Below are positions 52,460-64,000 of a DNA stretch of 64,000 nt, one piece after another (positions within the stretch are counted from its first letter, which is position 1; each line of letters begins with the position of its first letter). The notes under the pieces are model-generated. The model did no database searches, was not told where the DNA came from, and was given only the letters and a program-made list of their open reading frames with translations. This DNA is from Phaseolus vulgaris (taxonomy: Eukaryota; Streptophyta; Magnoliopsida; Fabales; Fabaceae), in the NCBI RefSeq assembly GCF_000499845.2, contig NC_023759.2:22563069-22627068 (forward strand). Reading direction: 5' to 3'. The position numbers were made by a program, and so were the translations under genes.

Positions 52460-53132
52460 TGATGGAAGAGTGTCTTCATGATTTGGAGATTTTGTTGATG
52501 ATCGGCGGAAGCACAATGGATTGTAAACGAACAAGGCCCTCCTAAGAGGTGTGGTGGCCTTGGAGGTGCATGTTAGGTAGGGGATGAGAGTGGTAAGGCC
52601 ATCTCTCTTTGGTAAGGTGAGAATTGAAGATAAATAGCCTAACCTAAGAGGTTTTGGGCAAGAAGTGAAATTGGCTCTAATTTGGCAGCAATTCACTAAG
52701 TATATTAATCTTGAATTTACATGAGTCAATCCCTCTTATTTATAGTGTTTAGAGAGCTGGAAATTCAAATGAAAGTGGAGGGAAATTCAAATGAGAAGCA
52801 TTTGAATTTGGAGCCAATTCCTAGTCACAAGGGAAGTGTGACTTGGTTTCTTTTTTTGGCACCTCCTAAATCTACACCTACACCTTCTTTTTATGTCACA
52901 TGGAAGGTGTGACTTATCTTTATACATTTGCACCTCTTATATCTATATCTACACCTTCCTTTATGTTCTACTAAAAATACTCAAAAGTAATTACAAAAAA
53001 AAGACATTCAATGATGCTTAGTTGGCCCAGATCTTCTATTTGTTGGCCTTGAGCCGAAGCTTGAACTTGTATTTCGGCTTGGGCTTGGGCTTGGGCTTGG
53101 GCTTCTTTCATGGGCTTGGGCCTCTTCCATCC
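52460..53132 (-). repeat. 5' LTR of the chromovirus
   Basis: 673 bp, starting TGATGGAAG. The last base has changed (CTTCCATCC instead of CTTCCATCA). Confidence 0.9.
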
Positions 53133-53137
53133 TAGGA

Positions 53138-54740
53138 GACACAAAAAAGGACACGAAGAAGTCCATCAAGAAAAAATGTCCCATGTCCACTTAGGAAGAC
53201 CTATATCTCTCTGATTTTGAGTTTGAGGAAGAGGCTCACATTTGTTTTAAGACACATATAGAAAACTCCTCAGATTCTAAAGATTCCGATGAAGATGTAA
53301 ATCTTTCTTACCTATATTATGTTAGAGAAGCCTATTCAGAGTTAGTCTCGTATAATGCGCGTATCATAGCCGAATACAAGACATTTAAAAGAAAATTCAA
53401 AACCACTAGTTCTGAGTTAGAGAAATTAAGTAAAAAAAATACTGATATCACACAAACTAAAGATAAATTATATGAAGAAAACAAAAATCTAAGTCAAACT
53501 CTAGAAAAATTAAAAATTGATAAGCTAGAAAATTACAAAACCTTAGTTGATCTTAAGACTGAAAATTCAACACTCAAAATTATCCTAGAGAAATCTAAAA
53601 TGTGTGAAAAATCCGTAGAACTTCTAATCAGTAACTTTAGAGGACCCAATAATAAAATTTGGATAAGATATGTAGAAAAGATGTCACCATGCATAGATGG
53701 ATCTGCATCATCCTGCATCTACTATTACTTCGTCCAATGGTCATTCTAAGAATAAACTATGAAAAACTAACAAGGAAGGACCTCGATCTGTGTGGGTACC
53801 TAAAGGAAAAATAATACCTCTTGTAGGTGTACTCAATCCAACCAAGAAAACACTTATCATGGTACCTAGAAAATGGTTGCTCACGCCATAGAAATATCTA
53901 TATTTCAAGACCTGAAATTGAAGAAAGAAGGGAAAGCAATCTTCAGTGGAAATTAGCATGGTCAAGTAATTGGTGGTGGTTAGGTAAGTCTGAAACATTT
54001 TATGTATATTAATAATGTCTTATTAGTAGACAATATTAAACATAACCTACTGAATATAAGGCAATTGTGCGACAGTGGGAACAACGTTGTTTTTAACAAA
54101 AACCATTGTTGAGTCTATCACAGTAATGGAACCAAAATGTTTGTAGCCAATAGACGAGGAAATCTTTACAAAATGGATATAGATGAGTTATCATATCAAA
54201 TGGTCTCATGTCTTATGTCTGAAAAAGAAGATCATTGGTTATGGCACAAGAAGTGCAGTCATGCTAGCTTGAGATTAATCTTTAAGGTAGAAAAACATAA
54301 TCTCGTAAGAGGTTTGCCAATAATGTCATTCAAAGACAATCTTCTTTCTCAGTTGTGTGTCAAAGGAAAGCAAGTCAAAAACTATTTTAAATGCAAAAAT
54401 GATATTTCTACTCAAAAACACATTGAGTTGATTCACTTAGTCTTTTTTGGACCCACTAGAACAAAGTTTATTGGAGGAAAAAGATATGGTATTGTTGTTT
54501 ATGATTTCACTGGATGGACACCGGTTAGGTTCTTACACCACACGGATAAGTCTTACAAGGTTCTATGTAAAAATTTTAAACAAATCCAAATTGAAAAAAG
54601 TTTATCAATTATTTCCATAAGTGATCATGGGGTGAATTTGAAAATGAAAACTTTCAAGTCCTTTGCGAAAACTATGGATTAACTGTAACTTTTCTACTCC
54701 CCGAACACCGAATCAAATGGCCAAGTCAAGAAGGCTTGGT
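53138..54740 (+). pseudogene. Ty1/copia gag-protease-integrase relic, right part
   Basis: This resumes the gag broken off at 39240. A frameshifted Lys-rich stretch is followed by EEEAHICFKTH near 53230, then a coiled-coil-like run (SELEKLSKKNTDITQTKDKL). GPRSVWVPKG appears near 53780. A protease relic near 53860 reads WYLENGCSRH where D-S-G is expected, so the catalytic Asp is lost. Integrase spans about 54020-54700 (LLVDNIKHNLLNIRQLC, WLWHKKCSHASL, HNLVRGLP, GKRYGIVVYDFTGWT), ending near TPNQMAK. RT and RNase H are absent. No matching 3' LTR is recognisable. It is the outermost, oldest shell of the nest. Confidence 0.82.
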
Positions 54741-54929
54741 CCGATGAGTTGTTTAATTAGTCATATAAATGTGACTTGTTCTTAAGAGCTTGGCTCAAAT
54801 GCAAATAACTAGTTCAATCTAAGAACCCAAAAAACCTACAATTGGGTTCCTGAATTTGTGTGACTTGTAATATTCAGTACCGAAATGAGCGGAACAATTA
54901 ACATCCATTTATAATCATGGTAATAACCA

Positions 54930-55260
54930 CTTACAATTACTTTTTTTTTATGGAATGTAATGGAAATAACTAAACCATGTGGCCATATAAAACGACATAA
55001 TCTATTGAATCAATTACATAGATATTATATAGGCCTAAAAGGCTATAAATACCGTCTTAAGGAGTATTCTTCACCACTCAATATTTGTTTACTCACTTTC
55101 ACTCAAATATCTACAGACTCTTACTGACTTGAGTGACAAATAGTCTTTGTAGATAGATCGTCACACGATTTTCAACCATAAAGCTCAACAACCCTTCATA
55201 AAAGAATTCAATTCATTCAAACTACTCAGATATCCACCTCGAATGGCTCTAACTCATCCT
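54930..55260 (+). repeat. Possible LTR relic of a Tat-type element
   Basis: GGCTATAAATACCG (TATA box at 55044-55051), followed about 75 bases later by CTTACTGACTTGAGTGACAA. The layout resembles element A LTR (CCTATAAATACAG ... CTTACTTGAGCGTCGGAGTG). The edges are not definable. Confidence 0.35.
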
Positions 55261-56780
55261 CGGTAAGAAAACAAATTAAAACTACAATTGAAATTTTAAA
55301 ACAACAAGTAAAATGTAGATGAATTCATGAATAAAAAAACTAAGTGCAACCATTAATCTGTCTAATGGACAATCATCTAGCAGACCGTCTAATAGTCATA
55401 CCAATATAAAACTAAGCGTCTAATTGAATTATAAAAGACATAAATGTAAAAGCATAAATGTAAAATTATATATACGGAAATTTTAAAAAATTATGGTAAA
55501 AAGAAGAAAATTTCAATTCTAGAAACGTGAAACACCAAACAAAAACTATGGTCAGGTCATTTTCAACCTTGAATGCAAGAAACCTAAATCTAGATTACTT
55601 GTTTAATGAAGAAAACACAAAATCAATCAATTTGTATATTAAAAAAAATATTTTTAATCAATAACTAAATTCTAAAAGGATTTCAAAGAAAAAAAATAAC
55701 TTGAATAGAGTATCATCTAACATAGTTTCGAATTTGCTATTATCCATTTTCAGAACTCCATTATCTTCCAAATGTAAAGTTGCAAAAGCAAAAATAATAA
55801 AGAAAAGTATAAGAACTCGAATAGATAAAATTGAATTGCATTAAACTGTAAAAATGGAAAACTAACTAACTATCATTTAGTAAGCATAAACGTAAGTACA
55901 TGAGTGTATTTAAGTGAGTGTGCCTAAGTTGTGTCTAAAGTTCCATATTTATAAGGTTATGAAACTACAATTGGATTGGCCTAAACTAAAACAAAACTAG
56001 GGGGAAAAAATCTATTACAAAGATATAATATACTCCACTGTCTTCCAACTTCTAAATTGTCAAATGTTTTCCATGTCCAATAAATTTGTGTAGTTTTCTT
56101 CTTTTAGCTCAATACTCCAATCTTCATGATTTAAATATCCTCAATGAAGCTCTAAAAGTAAGGAACAAAGATCAAATCAAAAGAATATCTACAAAATCAT
56201 AATCAACACAACTGATTAGACAATTTATACAAAGTTGAAAAGACAATTTTTATACAAGATTTATTACAACTATAATTTTTTTAAGAAAATACAAATCTAT
56301 GCTAACAACTAGAAATAACAAAAATAAAAAAATGCCAAAAAAATGTAATAAGCCTATAAAAACATGAACAAATCAAGTGTGTTGTCATTTACCACCATGT
56401 TTTTAGCATATGTGAATAAGTTATCGTGATAGTATTGTTAGATAGAGACTTTGATAAATTTTTGCAACCACACATTGTCAAATTGAAAAACCCCATTGTT
56501 GAAGGTGGTGATATGAAATGACAATTATATAAAATCACAAGGATTGGGTAGAATTTGAGGGAAACTTGTTCTAGTTACCTAGTTACCTTCTTCCATTTTC
56601 ATGAGCAAATCTTATTTTAGGTGCAAATTGGTTTAAAGCAATTGAACCCATGTAGTAGATTATGATTCCTTGAACTTAAATATTTTTCATAATGTTCAAT
56701 TTGTTATGTTGTAAAAAGATGTGGATTATGTCCCTAAGCAAGCTCATTCCATTTTTGAAGTTTATAGTATGAAGTTGGTG
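55261..56780. other. AT-rich sequence, nothing recognised
   Basis: No ORF longer than chance and no recognisable repeat. It is probably old transposon sequence. Confidence 0.5.
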
Positions 56781-57260
56781 GATCACAGTGTATAAACCTT
56801 ACCATTAATCGATTTACTTGTGGATATGGAGCCCAAGTTAGCTTTTCTACTACGTTCATATGCTTTGAATTTTGCTACTCCAACTTCATTGCCACTTCCC
56901 CAATTCCATGATCATTCTATTCCTTTAACGAAACAAGTTACTCGTTAAGGTGAAACCATAGCGTTATTCTTATAGTAAAAAAGAAGAAATTGAGAAGTTA
57001 ATGGTACATATACTTCATGAGGGAATTACTCAATCAAGCAATATGCTAAGCTATCAACACCTTTGATTAACTTTTTGCATAAGGATAATTTTTAGTGGAA
57101 TGAAGTGGGAGCGATGTTGAGTTAAGGAAACCATCCCATTGCATATTTCTCAAAGAAGTTATCTATATGACTACAAAAATAGTCGACATATAGATAAGAA
57201 TTTTATGCTAATATGGAGACGTTGACTGAGTTCAAAAGCATCTCTGTCTCATATACATAG
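56780..57260 (+). pseudogene. Ty3/gypsy RT/RNase H relic
   Basis: Broken plus-strand frames give LLRSYALNFATPTSLPLPQF, then a version of the RT start (EEIEKLMVHILHEGITQSSN). After a deletion, RNase H follows (NHPIAYFSKKLS, EFYANMETLTEFK). These are standard gypsy pol motifs in order. The middle of RT, including YxDD, is gone, and several stops intervene. Confidence 0.7.
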
Positions 57261-57581
57261 TAGCTCATCCGTTGTGTTCACTGCTAGCCCCATTTTTTCA
57301 TTCAACCATGAAATCCCCCTATATTGACACATATTTTTCTCAACATTCTCTTTCTTTGTTTTCTATATACATATCATTTGTTTAATCTCTTTCTGAATTA
57401 ACCACTGCAGTGTCTTTTTCTTAATTTCTCTCCCAAGCCCCTTACAATGTATGTTATAGTTCTCATAATTTGACTTCATTTTCCTCAACTCTCTTAGAGC
57501 TTCTTTCGACATCAATTGCTCTAACACTTCCGTATCACCTTCCACCCGCTTCACCACTATTTTTTTTTCGGTATCATCCAC
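57240..57581 (-). pseudogene. LINE endonuclease fragment
   Basis: A 72-codon minus-strand stretch ends in YNIHCKGLGREIKKKTLQWL and KEIKQMICI. This resembles the endonuclease start of plant LINEs (N-x-R-G-L-G, then a hydrophobic helix and IQETK). A stop replaces the Gln of the last motif. Related sequence (CQYRGISWL) follows to about 57245. Confidence 0.5.
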
Positions 57582-57599
57582 AACATCCTAACATCTCCC

Positions 57600-60500
57600 A
57601 TCTCCCATCTCTTTTCTATTCCAGAATACTTTGTTACAATTTCTAACATGCCTAAAACAATCACATTACTAAGGGAATGTAATATTTATTCTAACACAAT
57701 CCCCCATGCTACTTACTATTTGCTAGTATTATTTTATGGTTCAAATCTTGTCCTTAAATCATTCAAAGGATTCGTAATAAAATGTACCCGTTTTGTCACA
57801 TTGGTTGCTCGAAAAATTCTCCGCTGTAAAAGCTAAGATCTCCACCAGATACTTTGATGAATCGGTAATTATTACCACCACCACCACCTGTGTAAGTACG
57901 CCGGATTGCCATGGTAGTTTCCCTTAACACCCTTTTCTTGTAAGTAGAATTGGGACTAACCACGATAGTTTTGCTTTTTTTAATAGTTGACACACTTCAA
58001 ACAGACCAAAATAGGAACACGGTAGTGTAAAAACGGCCTAATATTTTCAGCAACTAATGTTTATTTGATGTTTGTGATTACCTTCGTAATAATCTATGAA
58101 ATGCCTGATGAATGTATTACCTACTTGTGAATTGAAAAAATGGAAGAGGGACTGAAGAAAGAAATTGAATCAAAGTGTTGACTGACCAAAATACAGATGT
58201 GACAAGGAAGATCAGTGAAATCATGTTTAGATATTAATGTCATGGGGCTTAACCCAACAATGTGGGCTTCAATTTGTATACAGTATACATACACATAGTA
58301 TATATTTTAGAAATAAAAATATGCAAGCAAGTAATATTGAGTGAGGATTTTCTTTTAAATTGTTCGAACATAGAATGTTACTTGAGTGCATAACCCTTCT
58401 TACTAGGTATCTTTCACAAAGTATTACATCTATTATTCTACTGGTTTGGGATGAAGCAGGCACATCTACATCCTTATAATGATTTCCTCTTCCATTCATA
58501 ACTAATTTTGTGGGTTTTACTCATTTCAAATCACTTTTGGGAAACAACCATAATTGTCAACTCAAAATAGCAATGCGCAGCAACCAACCCCAAAGTCACT
58601 CTATAGTGGGATGGCTATTTTAAAGACTCTGGATTCAAGATAAATAATTTACATTTCACACAAAAGCTCAAAAAAAAAACAAATTGAAGACATTTACTAA
58701 AAAAATTCATAGTAGAGACACAATAATCATCAGTTTATGGCATAGTTAACAAGTCAATAACAACAAAAGTCAGGGAGCATAAGACAGAAAAACAGTACAC
58801 GTTATCGATTAAGCTGGGTGTCCTAGAAAAGGACTGGTTCGATCCCAAAATGCTTGGATTGGACTGCTGGGAGATGGTCACAAAATATGCAGGAGAATGC
58901 TGATGAGAACAAGGGAGAAACCAACATTAAGTTTTGATCTTACATTCTAAAAAGTTATTAGGTAACCAAAATTGAAGATATGTGCCAAACACTGACAACT
59001 CAGACACGGGTGAGCCTTACCAACCAGATTAACAGCTCCTGGTTAACACTTGAGAAACATAGAAATAAAGGCCAGGCCAGACTGTCATCCCAACACTAGA
59101 CCAAATCGTATTGAACTCTAGATGTTTCAAATAATAAATACCTTTCCAATTTTATTTCTGATGTTGGCATTCCTAGAGGCATCAAGAAATCTGTCCAGCA
59201 AAATCTGCATGTAACCATAAAGCTTTTTCCCTATAATTTATTATCTGTTTGGTGCCAAGAAGCACCACAGAAGCTGTACATCTGAATCGGGAAATGCTTG
59301 ATATGGAATGAAAGCTGTTGAGTTACCATCACATAAAACAGTGGTTGCGATGCTTATTAACAATGAAAGCTGATGGAATTCAAATTTATCTTTTGCAGAA
59401 CCTTTGGTGAGCCAATTCGTACACACAAAAGGACAATAACACTTAGAAGCTGAACTATCTTAAAGGGTCATTAGGAAGAGAACTTTTTTTCAAGAAGCAC
59501 ATCATCTGCAAATAGAAGCCAAAACCAACATATTGGGTGGGAGTACTGCTCTGGTAGGGGGGGGTACCTATGATGACCATTGTACAAGAAATCAATGTAG
59601 TAGCAAGTAGTCAGAAATAGGATGTAAATCAATGGCCCATGGAATATGTGAGATTATGAGAATTGAAAGAATACTAAGGACATCTCCCACTCAAGGTTCA
59701 TAATCAGGACCTTAAGCTTAAAACCTAGGTTTTAATAGAAACTCTGCTGGAACATGCTATGGCATGAGAAGATTTTAAATTTTAGACCCTATGTTCGTAG
59801 TAAGAATTAAAAATTATTTCTCATTTGAAAACAATAAAAATATGGGTTTTATAAGACTCTTATAGAACAATACTTACAAGAAGATTTTAAAAATGATGAC
59901 ATAATGAGATTCACATAAAGTAAAATAACACTTTATAGTATGACTCTCTTGCATTAGAGAAGACCTAAGAACTTATAGGTTGCGAACTCTAAACCTGTGA
60001 AAATCTACAATTAGAAATCTCCATAATTCGCAATCCTGTTTTCTATTATAGAATCAAGCATGTGAAAGCAGATACACACTTCATTAAAATGAAAAAAGAA
60101 AAATAGACAGATCTGCATGCCCTATGTCCTTACAAAAGAGCAAATTGCAAACATTATGAGATGATTTAGACAGCGAGCTGTCTTTGAGCACTTGAATTTC
60201 AGCTTACTGATAAGGACAACCATGAATAGCTCTAGAAAAGAAAGAAAAGATTGAAAAAAGGGAAGGACACAGTACACTAAAAGCTATCAATGGCATAAGA
60301 AGGGAACATTTAACCACTGCATGACTTAAATCAATCAGATCTTTGTAAATAAAGTTGTCTACAATCTGCAGAGAACTAACGGTAAGGGATGCATAAATAC
60401 ATCCTTACTTAAACACCATACACTTAAAATTATTGCATGAACCATGAAGTTTACTTGTGTGCAATATAGTACAAGCATATGAAGATCACTCTTTTCATGC

Positions 60501-61089
60501 ACATCAGAATGTACTCGTGATACATAAACACAAATCACCAGTCAATGCTACCTACCCTCTTACTTAAAGTCAACAATTTCAACATACTTGAAACAGCCTT
60601 CTGAATTGTTTCCGGTTTGTAAGAGATATGCTAATCTAAAAATATGACGGATAATTTCCATTATTATGTCCATAAATAAGAACGTGAAAGGAAAACAGCT
60701 TGGAGGCTATAAATTGTATAAAATATCCATACATACACTCAAGTAGATGTAATATACTCAACGAATGCCAGAAATACCAACTTCCTCTCCAAATCTCATG
60801 TACATCAAAAGGCCAAGCCAAGGAAGACATTTCTTAATATAACTAGTCATTATTGTTTAGAAATTTACAATCACTAAAGAAAAGGATGTGGAAGAGGTTG
60901 GATTGCATTTCATTTCAAGCATCAGTTACAACACTATCTGTGAAAAAAGTGAGACAATGAGCACAAGTATATCACTTGCCGTAATGGATATAATCCTACT
61001 GAATCACTCCATGCAAAAAATTCCTTGTATATGAAACCACTAGAACATTCCTAAACCCTAGCCTGCCAAACCTGTATTTCTCAAAAACC
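57600..61089. other. Intergenic region downstream of presenilin
   Basis: 3.5 kb with only short chance ORFs. The right end (about 60900-61089) should be the presenilin 3'UTR. A 65-codon minus-strand ORF at 57796-57993 with a Gly run has no recognised relatives. I see no RNA gene; a lone tRNA B-box-like GGTTCGATCC at 58836 lacks a cloverleaf. Confidence 0.55.
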
Positions 61090-62337
61090 TCAAAACATCA
61101 TCAAATTGGTGGCAGTCCCAACAATGAAGGGCTCCATCAGCAGCCGCGTCAAAAAATAGAACAGAACCCCCAAGGCGATCGAAATTGGAAGCGCCGGCAG
61201 AGCCTGCCGGCACACGGACAACAAAATCAGTGTGCACCCCAGTCCCGAAATAATGGCAAGGTAACACGCATAAACTGTCATCAAATCATACATGGCAGCT
61301 CTCCCCACAAGAACACTGTAGAAAACGAAGTCCCCAAGGCCAAGCTTAATCCCCCTATCTCCACCAATCTCCCTCATCACCCTCTCCTCTTCCTCACCAT
61401 CCGCCACCCCACCCATCTCAACAAGGGGAGACATCTCCTCATCAATAACAACCTCACCAAATCTCATTCCACCAACCAACGGGGACCTTTCCCCTTCATC
61501 GCTCCTACCATGATTCACATTAATGTCATCATCATTGTCATTATCAATGTTACTTACATTACCTCTAGAAACTACCTGAAGTTCCACTCTAGAAGCTTCC
61601 GAATCCGAAACCCCGGCGACTAGAAACCCTAGGGCGGCGGGGGTTCGGGTCGCGACAGTCGGACGCGCCTCGTAGACCAACGCCGGCAGCTCCTCGTTCC
61701 GGGTGGACGCCAAATCGACAAGGAGCTTGAGCGGGCCGCCGGGGGCGAGAACGGCGACCAAATCGTAGAGCGCGAGCGCGACGAGGAGCGTCCACGTGGT
61801 CCACTCGGGCAATTTGGTGAACCACGCGGCAACGATGATCCCGAGGCAGACCATGTACCCCTGGCGCAGCAGAATCGGGATCCCGCCGGCGAAGACGGAG
61901 AGGACTCCAACGACGGTGAAATTGAAGAGCAGAAGCAAGGAGGTTACCGCGTCGATGGGGATAGAGAAGCGCTGGAGGAGTGAGAGGAGGATAGATCCGC
62001 CCATGGAGGCGAGAACGAAGAAGGCGGAGAAGCGCGTGTAGTGGCGGAGGAAGGCGGTGCAGTTGTAGTAGTAGAGGAGGACAAGGAGGAAAGTGACGAG
62101 CGCGATGAGGCCGACGAAGACGACGGCGTTGAGGAGCGCGCCCTCGAGCTTCTGCGCGGTGCTGTCTGCGGGGTTCTCGGCGTAGACGAGGTTGGCGGCG
62201 GTTGTGATAGTGGCGGCGGAGGAGGAGGGCGAGGAGAGGGCGTAGACCAGGAGAACCACCAGGAACATGCAGATCGACACCGGACTCATGACGCCGATGA
62301 TTTCAACGCCCAGACATTCCAGAACGCTCGATTCCAT
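61090..62337 (-). CDS. Presenilin, catalytic subunit-type intramembrane aspartyl protease, intronless
   Basis: 415 aa, multi-pass membrane protein, one uninterrupted exon. Catalytic aspartates: D192 in ALYDLVAVLAPGG and D336 in KLGLGDFVFYS. The PAL motif is at residues 381-384 (PALP). About nine hydrophobic segments are visible, at roughly 17-35, 70-91, 102-121, 132-150, 158-173, 180-197, 334-350, 352-376 and 382-405. The long acidic loop (about 245-325) between TM6 and TM7 has Asn/Asp-rich sequence and is the part that varies in the family. In animals presenilin is the active subunit of gamma-secretase. Plants have the complex, but its substrates are poorly known. The start MESSVLECLGVEIIG fits the family N-terminus. 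It resembles Arabidopsis PS1 (At1g08700). All catalytic features are intact. Confidence 0.95.
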   Translation of the reverse strand: MESSVLECLGVEIIGVMSPVSICMFLVVLLVYALSSPSSSAATITTAANLVYAENPADSTAQKLEGALLNAVVFVGLIALVTFLLVLLYYYNCTAFLRHYTRFSAFFVLASMGGSILLSLLQRFSIPIDAVTSLLLLFNFTVVGVLSVFAGGIPILLRQGYMVCLGIIVAAWFTKLPEWTTWTLLVALALYDLVAVLAPGGPLKLLVDLASTRNEELPALVYEARPTVATRTPAALGFLVAGVSDSEASRVELQVVSRGNVSNIDNDNDDDINVNHGRSDEGERSPLVGGMRFGEVVIDEEMSPLVEMGGVADGEEEERVMREIGGDRGIKLGLGDFVFYSVLVGRAAMYDLMTVYACYLAIISGLGCTLILLSVCRQALPALPISIALGVLFYFLTRLLMEPFIVGTATNLMMF

Positions 62338-63031
62338 TCTCCCGACTTTTAGGGGTTTTTTTGGGTTTCTCTCAGCGCTCTAACACCGTAATATTAACAA
62401 ACTCCATTTTCTTCTGAACCTTGCGTAAGAGTTTTCTTCTTTCTCCGCTCTGGCTCATCCAGAGTTGAGTTTTTCTTGTTTTTATTATCCAAAGGAGCAA
62501 CTTTATCCCTTTTTAACTTTCACATTATTCTTTTACTCACTGCCCAATCCATTTACTCTATAAATCATTATTTTCCATTTATATCTATTTACCTTCCTTT
62601 TACTTCTCCAAACAATACATGCAATCAAAATCTTGTTTTTTTCATGTTAATAACGTGATATTTGTCAAGACAAACATCATTTTTACCTTATTTTTATTAC
62701 ATTTCACTTTATCGACTTAATATTAGTTATATTGAGGACAAAGCAAAGTCAACTCTGACTTAATTAAATTCATCTTCCACACATGTGCTTCACATATCAT
62801 AATAATCAACTGCATACTTCAACATTTGTTTCATGAGTTATGAAGCAATTATGGTTTAAGCCCGCCTTAATATTTTTGCATGCCTTGTCTAGATCATCAC
62901 AATCCTCATAATCTTCTTCAATATATTAAGGATCGACAAACGTCTTAGAGAGGATAATGTGTGACCCTTTTTCATTGAATATTTGTCAAAGATACAGAGA
63001 AAAGAGGACAAGGGTGTTAGCACCCTTTCAT
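62338..63031. other. Intergenic: presenilin upstream region and GDSL 3' region
   Basis: About 690 bases. It should hold the presenilin promoter and 5'UTR (CT-rich near 62400-62470) and, further right, the GDSL 3'UTR. No TATA box is convincingly placed and no other gene is seen. Confidence 0.55.
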
Positions 63032-64000
63032 TCAAAGATGCTTATGACAAGCCATGTTCAAAGGAATAGGTGGATCAGAAAATGCACCATCAACAATCTG
63101 TTCTAGCACCCATTTGTTTGCAGCCTGAGTGTAATGAACACCATCCCAATTTACCCAAACAGATGGATCCTTGCATGGCTTCCCCACCAGAATCTCTTTC
63201 CCACGAATCTTAATCTTAGCACCACATCCAGTGTGCAAATTGTAGTTGTACTTTCCACCATGTCCACAACATGCCCTCAGTGGTTCCTCAAACCCTGCAT
63301 TCAACAAACACAACTCATTTTTCCACACATTTTCACAAACTAAACAACTCCAAACCAGACAAAGGGTTTACCATGCTTCTTTGGATGACTAATGAGAGAG
63401 TACTTCACAGCGTAAACATCAACATAAGTGATGGCAGCCAAGGGAAGCTCTTTTCTGAGTTTAACCACAACCTCTTTCAATTCACGATTGAAGAACTTGG
63501 CCACTTCATTGTAAGGGGTTGAACATCCTGCTTTGTCCACTAATGATGGTTTTACTGGGTGAAGATCCATTATGTATGGCAAACAACCAACCGGACCCGT
63601 ATTGTGAACCCAAAATGACCTTCCTCCATGATTATATACATACTAGCACCACCAAACAGATACACAAACATACATGTTATGTCATGCCCATGATATTAGT
63701 TTGTTTTCTGATTAAACTTTATGCAGTTCCTTTAGTTGTCTTCAATTTAAGTTTTAGTTCATATTCTTGTAAGAATATCACGTTAGATCAAGCCAAACAT
63801 GTATACATAATTTATTCTCGAAATTGAAGTTACTTTTTAAGTAGTTTCTATTTTCCACATCCGAAAATGAAACTCCAAATGCTACCCTATCGGAATGCAA
63901 GAACTAAATAAGTTCACTTTTCTGTCTCAGCAACCAGAAATATCACATACATTAAAATGGTTTACCTTGATTACGTTCTTGAATTGATCCAAAACATCTG
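63032..64000 (-). CDS. GDSL esterase/lipase, C-terminal exons, continues beyond the window
   Basis: Exons on the minus strand: 64000-63966 (partial, DVLDQFKNVIK), 63642-63372 and 63294-63032, joined at GT/AG sites with phases that agree. The middle exon gives YVYNHGGRSFWVHNTGPVGC, then PYIMDLHPVKPSLVDKAGCS and LAAITYVDVYAVKYSLI. The last exon gives FEEPLRACCGHGGKYNYNLH and the catalytic block DGVHYTQAANKWV, where Asp and His of the D-x-x-H pair are present. The stop is at 63032-63034. Secreted plant GDSL hydrolases act on esters in the apoplast; the nucleophile Ser and the G-x-N-D block lie outside the window. The closest style is the At3g26430/ENOD8-like group, from memory. Confidence 0.9.

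Larger units (their letters stand above)
39242..53132 (-). mobile_element. Ty3/gypsy chromovirus-like element, decayed, hosting element 2
   Basis: LTRs 39242-39905 and 52460-53132 share the ends TGATGGAAG/CTTCCATC(A) and most of their sequence. The element reads right to left. The 5' LTR at the right is followed by a primer site TGGTATCTAGAGCC, close to the initiator tRNA-Met site. A 1.8-kb leader, a frameshifted gag, an RT/integrase pseudogene and a polypurine tract (minus-strand AAGAGGGAGGGGA) next to the left LTR follow. The middle is split by Athila-like element 2 (target duplication CCTAT). Without the insert it would be about 6.3 kb. RT and integrase motifs suggest a chromovirus of the Reina/CRM kind, but no chromodomain is visible. 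Confidence 0.88.

Noticed and set aside
57796..57993. 65-codon Gly-run ORF as a small protein gene
   Set aside because: No recognisable homologue or gene structure; it lies beside LINE relics and may be decayed LINE sequence.
58836..58845. tRNA-like B box (GGTTCGATCC)
   Set aside because: No matching T-stem, acceptor stem or A box at proper spacing; isolated chance match.
61090..62337. Assignment as a signal peptide peptidase
   Set aside because: The motif layout (YD, then a long acidic loop, then GLGD and PALP near the C-terminus) and the N-terminal sequence fit presenilin.

Overview
This is a plant nuclear window, most likely from a dicot and probably a legume of the bean/cowpea type. Three host genes, all on the minus strand, have clear plant homologues: an F-box protein of the SKIP24 type (35198-36614, four exons), an intronless presenilin (61090-62337), and the 3' end of a GDSL esterase/lipase (63032 to beyond 64000). 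Nearly everything else is retrotransposon, much of it nested. I place the organism from gene structure, protein resemblance and repeat style only, so the legume assignment is an inference.

Layout, left to right. (1) 1-8018: the 5' end of a minus-strand Ty3/gypsy element of the Tat type (tRNA-Lys primer site, gag start). Its LTR is split by a young, plus-strand, Athila-like gag-protease-only element (1585-7907). (2) 8019-10331 plus about 18752-18960: a decayed minus-strand LINE. (3) 10332-18746: element A, a complete Tat-type element inserted in the LINE (5-bp target duplication GTAAC), with the integrase core deleted, a 51-bp minisatellite and an antisense ORF. (4) 19313-20453: solo LTR C with a G-box array. 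(5) 21209-33355: element B, a complete 12.1-kb Tat-type element on the minus strand (target duplication ACATT) that carries an antisense gene with introns and a 47-bp minisatellite. (6) 35198-36614: SKIP24. (7) 37625-54.7 kb: a four-level nest. A decayed Ty1/copia element is split by a Ty3/gypsy chromovirus (39242-53132), which is split by a second Athila-like element (41609-49236), whose 5' LTR holds solo LTR D (42491-43561). (8) 54.7-57.6 kb: relics of gypsy and LINE elements. (9) 61-64 kb: presenilin and the GDSL gene.

Insertion order can be read from target duplications and from host-element reading frames that resume when the insert and one duplication copy are removed. I compared LTR pairs by eye: element 1 differs at 2 of 1046 aligned bases, B at 4 of 792, A at 3 of 469. 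These three are recent. The second Athila-like element is clearly older.

The most interesting system is the extra gene that A and B both carry between integrase and 3' LTR, opposite in strand to gag-pol. In B it looks like an ordinary plant gene: a 5'UTR intron, a coding intron, a globular domain, basic and proline-rich parts and a long coiled coil. Because it is antisense to the genomic RNA, its introns would not be spliced out during retrotransposition. SKIP24 and presenilin are, as I recall, neighbouring loci in Arabidopsis (At1g08710 and At1g08700), so the 37-61 kb block looks like retrotransposon growth inside an ancestral gene pair.
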